Of a stretch of 10,047 nt of DNA, positions 6,261 through 10,047 are shown one piece after another. Position numbers and translations under genes: made by a program. The notes under the pieces were generated by a model that saw only the letters and a list, made by a program, of their open reading frames with translations, was not told where the DNA came from and made no database searches. The DNA is from Planctomycetota bacterium (lineage in GTDB: Bacteria; Planctomycetota; Brocadiia; JAJRTI01), in contig JAJRTI010000762.1 in assembly GCA_024278415.1 (NCBI GenBank), forward strand, positions 1-10,047, read 5' to 3'. How positions within the stretch are numbered: position 1 is the first letter of the stretch; every line of letters begins with the position of its first letter.

Positions 6261-6695
6261 CTATGGGGCGTTTTGCTCGTCCTCCTTTTCGGCCTCCTGC
6301 CCCTGCTCCTCCCCGTTTGCGCCCTCGCCGTACTGGGCTTCGAGCCTGCGCAGCGTTTCGAGGTCCTCGACCGAGTTCCACCCCCTGTGCGCGCCGAAGG
6401 GGGCAAACTGCACCCCCAACTCGGCAACGTCGCCTGCGTGCCGGCGCTGCCAGCGCACTTCCGCGTTCAGCTCCAAGGGCTCCTCGTGCGGCGCCAGCAG
6501 TTGCACCGTCAGCTTCGTGCTGCGGCGGATCTGTTCGTTGCACTCGAATGCGATACCGCCCTTGCTGATGTTGACGACTGGATAGGCCTCTGAATAGCCC
6601 GACAGAAGCACCAGAAGGCCCTTCTTCTTGTATCGGGTTTGGCCGTTGGGAACCTCAAACCTGAGGCATGCTCGCTTTTCAGCATTATCCGTCAT
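6261..6695 (-). CDS. PilZ domain protein (probable c-di-GMP receptor)
   Basis: A 144-residue single-domain PilZ protein. PilZ domains bind cyclic di-GMP and pass the signal to motility, polysaccharide or regulatory partners. Both binding motifs are present: R8-x3-R12 in KRACLRFEV and N42-x-S-x-x-G47 in NISKGGI. The barrel strands continue to LGVQF (93-97). The last 25 or so residues form an acidic, Glu/Gln-rich tail that is probably disordered. The ATG at 6695 is preferred over the GTG at 6710 because a GGAG (6705-6708) stands 9 bases before it. A TTGACA-type promoter lies upstream. The neighbours give no hint of the output, and no GGDEF or EAL protein is present. Confidence 0.85.
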   Translation of the reverse strand: MTDNAEKRACLRFEVPNGQTRYKKKGLLVLLSGYSEAYPVVNISKGGIAFECNEQIRRSTKLTVQLLAPHEEPLELNAEVRWQRRHAGDVAELGVQFAPFGAHRGWNSVEDLETLRRLEAQYGEGANGEEQGQEAEKEDEQNAP

Positions 6696-6704
6696 GGCCC
6701 TGTT

Positions 6705-6708
6705 CTCC
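6705..6708 (-). promoter_or_regulatory. Ribosome-binding site deciding the PilZ start
   Basis: GGAG on the minus strand, 9 bases before the ATG at 6695. It falls inside the extra codons that would be read from the GTG at 6710, which argues for the later ATG. Confidence 0.6.
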
Positions 6709-6764
6709 ACAGGTGTCGGCGTCTGCGGCGCGCCGGGATACGCAACCCGCTCGTCGCGGCGTGA

Positions 6765-6793
6765 ATCCTGTGGACTTCGCCCGCGTTTGTCAA
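6765..6793 (-). promoter_or_regulatory. Candidate promoter for the PilZ gene
   Basis: A perfect TTGACA (6788-6793, minus strand) is followed after 17 bp by CAGGAT (6765-6770), a weak -10 with three of six matches. The start would be near 6758 with a leader of about 60 bases. An 8-bp inverted pair, TCCACAGG (6706-6713) and CCTGTGGA (6767-6774), brackets the interval, its distal arm touching the -10. A good -35 with a poor -10 is often activator-dependent; that is inference. Confidence 0.5.
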
Positions 6794-6810
6794 GGCCCGA
6801 CGCCCGCGCG

Positions 6811-7527
6811 TCAGTCCAGGTCCGCGGGCTCCGATGAGTCCTTCTCGACGGGCCAGCCGGTCATGTCGCTGAGGGCCTGCGCGATCTGAGTGGTCTTGGC
6901 CGGCGCACCTTGGCCGGCAGGCCGGACCGCGGCGGTCTCCGTGAGCAGGGCCGGCAAGTCCAAACCCGGCCGGAAGAGGATGCGCCATGTGGACTTTGGC
7001 TGCGCGGCCGGCGGCCGGCCCTGAGGCGCTTCGAACGCGCGGCGCACGACGATCACCCGAGGCGGCTCCACTTGCGCTTCGTAGCTTCGCCTCTCGATGG
7101 CCTCACGGTGGTCGATGTGGAGCAGGCCGCGGGCCTTGTCTACGCACATGACCACCCGATGCCGGCAGGCGAGGCACGCAAGCGCGCACGCGGCCAAGCC
7201 CGCAAGAATCGATACGGCCATCCGGGCCCGCCTCACGCCAGGGCCTGAAGGCTCCCGGGTCGCCCTGGGCAGCGGCGGCGGGAAGAAGGGCACGCCGCGG
7301 GCCTGCGCGTCCGCGCGGGCGCGTTCGACCGCGTCGCGGAGTTGCATGGCCTCCAGGTCGGGGCTGGGCCGGGGCGGCCTGGGATAGGCCATGACTGCCA
7401 CGAAGCCCAGCGCCAATACGAACACGAGCCCCGGCGCCACGCGCGCCAGGGCCGGGCGGAGCACGATCCCCTCGGCGCCGGCTTGGGCCACTCGCGATCG
7501 GGAGAGGTCAATGTGGGATGGCAGCAT
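6811..7527 (-). CDS. Hypothetical membrane protein with two transmembrane helices
   Basis: Not a recognised family. From the ATG at 7527 the product has 238 residues. Helix 1 is about 29-48 (ARVAPGLVFVLALGFVAVMA), then comes a Pro/Arg-rich segment of about 55 residues with a short helix (DLEAMQLRDAVERARADA). Helix 2 is about 103-121 and Cys/Ala-rich. The C-terminal domain of about 115 residues has alternating hydrophobic strands (RVVMCVDKARGLLHI, RVIVVRRAF, WRILFRPGLDL) and ends near ALSDMTGWPVE. That layout resembles bacterial PH-like membrane domains, but this is a guess from pattern. An upstream ATG at 7719 would add 64 Arg-rich residues and would contain the palindrome at 7576-7598, so I reject it. 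A candidate promoter fits the shorter form. No Shine-Dalgarno is clear. Confidence 0.65.
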   Translation of the reverse strand: MLPSHIDLSRSRVAQAGAEGIVLRPALARVAPGLVFVLALGFVAVMAYPRPPRPSPDLEAMQLRDAVERARADAQARGVPFFPPPLPRATREPSGPGVRRARMAVSILAGLAACALACLACRHRVVMCVDKARGLLHIDHREAIERRSYEAQVEPPRVIVVRRAFEAPQGRPPAAQPKSTWRILFRPGLDLPALLTETAAVRPAGQGAPAKTTQIAQALSDMTGWPVEKDSSEPADLD

Positions 7528-7566
7528 GGCGAGGCCACGATATATGCTTGCGACGGCGGCCTGCTC

Positions 7567-7596
7567 AGCATAGCCGCTTGCCCCCACGAGGGGCAA
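7567..7596 (-). promoter_or_regulatory. Candidate promoter for the membrane-protein gene
   Basis: On the minus strand TTGCCC (7591-7596) and TATGCT (7567-7572) are 18 bp apart, each matching the consensus at four of six positions. The start would lie near 7560, about 33 bases before the ATG at 7527. The -35 lies inside a perfect palindrome (7576-7598). Confidence 0.4.
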
Positions 7597-7598
7597 GC
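7576..7598. promoter_or_regulatory. Palindrome over the -35 region, possible operator
   Basis: GCTTGCCCC (7576-7584) and GGGGCAAGC (7590-7598) form a perfect 9-bp inverted repeat with a 5-base centre, in the gap between divergent genes. The position over a predicted -35 fits a repressor site. It could equally be a stray copy of a hairpin repeat. Confidence 0.45.
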
Positions 7599-7691
7599 AC
7601 GCGCCTCGGCCGCCCGGCCTCGTCGCCCATTTCAGGCGGGCGTCTCGCAAGCGGCGAATCCCCCGTTCGCCCGAGCCGACGCGATGCGCGC

Positions 7692-7719
7692 TTGCCAAAC
7701 GCCGCGCACGCGATACCAT
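7692..7719 (+). promoter_or_regulatory. Candidate promoter for the Gfo/Idh/MocA gene
   Basis: TTGCCA (7692-7697; five of six) and TACCAT (7714-7719; four of six) are separated by 16 bp. Predicted start near 7726 gives a leader of about 40 bases that contains the AGGAG at 7754-7758. Confidence 0.45.
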
Positions 7720-7766
7720 GGCGGCCTGGCATCTGTGAACGGACCCCGCTGACAGGAGACTCTAGC

Positions 7767-8861
7767 ATGTCTGAGAACGCACCGCTTCGCATCGGCATCA
7801 TCGGTTGCGGCCGCATCGCCACGCCCTACGCCGCAAGTATGGCGAAGTACCCGGACCACCTCGAAGTGGTCGGCGGATACGATCTGCTGCCCGAGGCGGC
7901 GGCCGCGTTTTGCGAGCAGCACGGTGGCCGCGCGTTCGAGAGCCTGGACGCGCTGCTCGCGTGCGACGAGATCGAGATGGTGCTCAACCTGACCATCCAC
8001 ACCGCGCACGCGGAGGTCACCCTAGCCGCGCTCGAAGCCGGCAAGCACGTGCACAGCGAGAAGCCGCTCGCGACGAACCGCGCGGACGGCGAACTGGTGG
8101 TCGCGCTCGCCAAGGAGAAAGGCCTGCGGCTCGGCTGCTCGCCGTTCGTTGTGCTTGGCGAAGCGCAGCAGACGCTGTGGAAGGCCGTGCGCGACGGCCT
8201 GGCCGGCGACGTGTACGAGGTCGTGGCCAACATTCTGCACGGCCGCATCGAGCGCCGGAACCCCAACCCGGTCCCGTACCTCAGCCCTGGCGCCGGGCCC
8301 GTGCTCGACGTGGGCGTGTACCCGCTCAACGTGGTCACGTCCATCTTTGGCCCCGTCGCGCGCGTGCGCGGCGCGGCCGCGGACGTGGTGCGGCCGCGCC
8401 GCGTGATCGAGGAGGGGCCGATTGCGGGCACGGAGTTCGACGTGACGACGCCCGACCACGTGACCGCGCTCATGGAGTTCGAGGGCGGCCCGGCGCTGCG
8501 GCTTTCCGCGAGTTTCACAGTGGACGACAAGGATCTGCCGGGCATCTGCGTGTACGGCTCGAAGGGCACGCTCAAGATGGGCACCTCTTTCATCTTCAAC
8601 GCGCCGGTCACCTTCCGGCCTGAAGGCGCGGACGAAGCGGAGCCGGTGCCGTACGTGGCTACGCCACGGCCGGGCGTAGACTGGGCAGCCGGCGCGCTCG
8701 ACATGCATGCCGCTTTGCGCACCGGCGCACCGCTCCACTGCACCGGCGAACAGGCGTTGCACATCCTCGACGTGTGCTTGAGCATACTCGAAGCCGGGGA
8801 AGAGGGCCGGCCCCAGGAGGTCGCGAGCCGGTTCAAGCGGCCGGCGCCGGTGTACGCGTAG
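7767..8861 (+). CDS. Gfo/Idh/MocA family oxidoreductase
   Basis: NAD(P)-dependent sugar- or polyol-type oxidoreductase of 364 residues. The N-terminal Rossmann fold shows GCGRIA (13-18, the G-x-G-x-x-A type) and the family EKP motif in HSEKPLATN (96-104). The C-terminal domain carries DVGVYPLNVVTSIFG (181-195), where the family has D-x-G-x-H/Y and a catalytic pair; Tyr185 in place of His is as in glucose-fructose-oxidoreductase and xylose-dehydrogenase relatives. The substrate cannot be read from sequence. No signal peptide, so cytosolic. The ATG at 7767 is set by an AGGAG 8 bases upstream and by the start of homology. The gene is divergent from the membrane protein and 153 bp before the next gene, which has its own promoter, so it is probably transcribed alone. 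Confidence 0.92.
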   Translation: MSENAPLRIGIIGCGRIATPYAASMAKYPDHLEVVGGYDLLPEAAAAFCEQHGGRAFESLDALLACDEIEMVLNLTIHTAHAEVTLAALEAGKHVHSEKPLATNRADGELVVALAKEKGLRLGCSPFVVLGEAQQTLWKAVRDGLAGDVYEVVANILHGRIERRNPNPVPYLSPGAGPVLDVGVYPLNVVTSIFGPVARVRGAAADVVRPRRVIEEGPIAGTEFDVTTPDHVTALMEFEGGPALRLSASFTVDDKDLPGICVYGSKGTLKMGTSFIFNAPVTFRPEGADEAEPVPYVATPRPGVDWAAGALDMHAALRTGAPLHCTGEQALHILDVCLSILEAGEEGRPQEVASRFKRPAPVYA

Positions 8862-8930
8862 GCCGGGCGCGCCAGAGGCTCACTGGCATGAGCACAGGCG
8901 GTGGATGGGGAACGCCCTGCCGGACGGGCA

Positions 8931-8960
8931 TTGCGCGCCGCGGCTTCGCGTGGCTATAAT
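8931..8960 (+). promoter_or_regulatory. Promoter for the secreted coiled-coil protein
   Basis: A perfect TATAAT (8955-8960) is preceded after 18 bp by TTGCGC (8931-8936). Transcription should start near 8967, giving a leader of roughly 48 bases that holds the hairpin at 8991-9002 and the ribosome site. Confidence 0.65.
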
Positions 8961-8990
8961 CGGAGGCCTATTCACCCCATTGCCAAAGCC

Positions 8991-9008
8991 CCCCGCGCGG
9001 GGAGGAGG
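8991..9008 (+). promoter_or_regulatory. Leader palindrome touching a strong ribosome site
   Basis: GGAGGAGG (9001-9008) stands 6 bases before the ATG at 9015. The palindrome CCCCGCGCGGGG (8991-9002) runs into its first two bases, and the C run (8989-8994) could also pair with the GG-rich ribosome site. This could temper translation. The stem is short. Confidence 0.45.
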
Positions 9009-9014
9009 TCGATC

Positions 9015-9752
9015 ATGACGTGGAGACCAGCGGCGTTGATTCTCGGTTTGGCGTGGCTCGGCTGCACGAGCGTTTGCCTGGGCCAGGAAGATGGCGAGCG
9101 GGCCAATCGCCGAGGCAACGCGGAACGCCGCGAGGGGGCAAGGCCCGTGCGGCGGCGCAATGCAGAAGGCCGCGGCGGGCCGATGGCGGGCGAAGAACTG
9201 CGCGATTTCGTCGAGCAGGTCATGCCGGGGCGTTTCGAACAGATCATGGCGCTGCGGCGCACGAATCCCGACCGCTTCCGGCAGACCGTGATGAGCCTCA
9301 TGCAGAAGAAACGCCAGTTGGATGAACTGAAGGAGCGCGACCCGGCTGCATACGAACGCGCGGTCACGCAGATGGGCCTGGAGGCCGAGGTCCGAGAGAT
9401 CGCTGAAGCCGCGCGCAAGGCGGACAATGAAGAAGGCAAGAAAGCTGCCAAGGATAAGCTCGCGGACGCGGTGGGCCAACTCTTTGACATCCAGTGCGAG
9501 ACGCTCCAGCAGGAGATTCAGGAGCAGACCCAGCGCATCGAGGAGATGAAGCAACTGCTGGAGAAGCGCCGGGCGGCCAAGGAAAAGATCGTGCAGCGCC
9601 GCGTCGACGAACTGACCGGCGACGACGCGGTGCTGCGATGGGAGATCGGCTGGGGCCGCGAGGCCGGCCGAAGAGCCGAAAGGCCCAACGCTGGCCGGCG
9701 CTTCGAGGGCCGCGGCCGGGACGGCCAGCCTCGGCCACCGTTCATGCGCTGA
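9015..9752 (+). CDS. Secreted, charged coiled-coil protein of unknown function
   Basis: A 245-residue hypothetical protein. Residues 1-23 are a Sec signal peptide: a positive start, a hydrophobic core (AALILGLAWLG) and probable cleavage after CLG, before QED. LGC at 15-17 is not a good lipobox. An Arg/Gly-rich low-complexity stretch follows (30-57), then a helical region (60-210) with dense Glu/Lys/Arg and a likely coiled coil from about 159 to 199. A conserved-looking block comes next (KIVQRRVDELTGDDAVLRW, 191-209), then an Arg/Gly/Pro-rich tail. I recall similar periplasmic hypothetical proteins in planctomycete-type genomes, but assign no function. The general look is Spy/CpxP-like only in being small, helical and periplasmic. 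The start is fixed by GGAGGAGG and the promoter. Confidence 0.8.
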   Translation: MTWRPAALILGLAWLGCTSVCLGQEDGERANRRGNAERREGARPVRRRNAEGRGGPMAGEELRDFVEQVMPGRFEQIMALRRTNPDRFRQTVMSLMQKKRQLDELKERDPAAYERAVTQMGLEAEVREIAEAARKADNEEGKKAAKDKLADAVGQLFDIQCETLQQEIQEQTQRIEEMKQLLEKRRAAKEKIVQRRVDELTGDDAVLRWEIGWGREAGRRAERPNAGRRFEGRGRDGQPRPPFMR

Positions 9753-9912
9753 CCCCCAGCGGCGCTATCAATTACCCAAATCCATCCGGAACTGTCATGA
9801 AAAACAAGGGTGCAGGTCTGAACGTACGTAGTAAACTGGGCGTTCATTCCCGTGGTGCGCCGGCGCAGAATGCACATGCGCCGAAGGCGCATCACAACAT
9901 AGCCCTGTGCAA

Positions 9913-9944
9913 GCTCGTTCGGCCGCGTCAGCGGGCGAACGAGC
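9913..9944. repeat. 32-base hairpin
   Basis: GCTCGTTCG (9913-9921) pairs with CGAACGAGC (9936-9944). After one G/G mismatch CCGC (9923-9926) pairs with GCGG (9931-9934) around GTCA. No T-run follows, so it is not a terminator in the usual sense. Confidence 0.55.
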
Positions 9945-9978
9945 GCCGCGCTGGGAAGGATGCCGAAAACAAGCCGCC

Positions 9979-10036
9979 AACGCTGAAAGCGTTGCACAAA
10001 CGCGGCCCGCCAGTCTTGTGGAACGCTTTCAGCGTT
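9979..10036. repeat. REP-like inverted doublet
   Basis: A 21-base unit at 9979-9999 recurs inverted at 10016-10036 with one mismatch and a 16-base spacer. Each arm is itself a hairpin: AACGCT, GAA, AGCGTT in the left copy; GGAACGCT, TTC, AGCGTTCC in the right. Inverted pairs of small palindromes are the hallmark of REP doublets. Confidence 0.6.
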
Positions 10037-10047
10037 CCTTGGCCTGG

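Larger units (their letters stand above)
9753..10047. repeat. Hairpin-rich non-coding region at the right edge
   Basis: After the last stop no gene is evident. The stretch holds a run of palindromes: TGCGCCGGCGCA (9856-9867), ATGCGCC/GGCGCAT (9876-9892), the long hairpin 9913-9944 and the inverted doublet 9979-10036. A plus-strand frame from ATG 9797 is open to the edge (83 codons), but it has no ribosome site and runs straight through the palindromes. The region looks like clustered palindromic repeats, and the cluster may continue beyond the window. Confidence 0.5.

Noticed and set aside
7826..8836. 336-codon minus-strand open frame
   Set aside because: Antisense to the Gfo/Idh/MocA gene; Ser/Thr/Pro-rich shadow product.
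9797..10047. Open frame running off the right edge
   Set aside because: No ribosome site, and it crosses at least four perfect palindromes. More likely repeat DNA without stops in this frame.
1..10047. tRNA or rRNA genes
   Set aside because: No cloverleaf with a TTCGA-type T arm or CCA end, and no rRNA-like stretch, was found by reading both strands.

Overview
The window reads as about 10 kb of chromosome from a GC-rich, Gram-negative-type bacterium. The genes have strongly GC-biased codons, and three starts have a clear Shine-Dalgarno (AGGAG, GGAGGAGG, GGAG) while several others have none. Sigma70-like promoters are visible (TTGACC-17-TATACT, TTGCGC-18-TATAAT). The mix of a uroporphyrinogen-decarboxylase-family enzyme, a Gfo/Idh/MocA oxidoreductase, secreted charged helical proteins and abundant hairpin repeats is what I would expect of a Planctomycetota- or Hydrogenedentota-like lineage. 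That placement is inference from gene style, not from a marker gene.

Layout. Positions 1-809 hold no convincing gene. They contain T(C/G)AA-loop hairpins, a period-7 CAAT run, and a composite in which two 44-nt hairpin elements lie in opposite orientation between 15-bp direct repeats. The minus strand then carries hflX (810-2111), preceded by a possible 31-codon upstream ORF; a DPD-like flavoprotein pair (preT-like 2447-3745, preA-like 3771-4973) with its own strong promoter; a URO-D-family protein (5100-6152); a PilZ-domain protein (6261-6695) with a TTGACA-type promoter; and a small two-helix membrane protein (6811-7527). The plus strand then carries a Gfo/Idh/MocA oxidoreductase (7767-8861), divergent from the membrane protein, and a secreted coiled-coil protein (9015-9752) with a near-consensus promoter. 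From 9753 to the end the sequence is again hairpin repeats, including an inverted doublet.

How the genes relate. The only tightly linked pair is preA-preT (25-bp gap). Together they make the split equivalent of dihydropyrimidine dehydrogenase: NADPH to FAD to Fe-S clusters to FMN. By alignment from memory, the PreA-like subunit lacks the usual catalytic Cys and the pyrimidine-binding Asn-Thr, so the true substrate is doubtful. HflX is a ribosome-associated GTPase, PilZ a probable c-di-GMP receptor, and the URO-D and Gfo/Idh proteins are enzymes of unknown substrate. I see no single pathway joining them. The features most worth a second look are the diverged PreA active site, the covarying hairpin repeats at the left end, and the small ORF in front of hflX.
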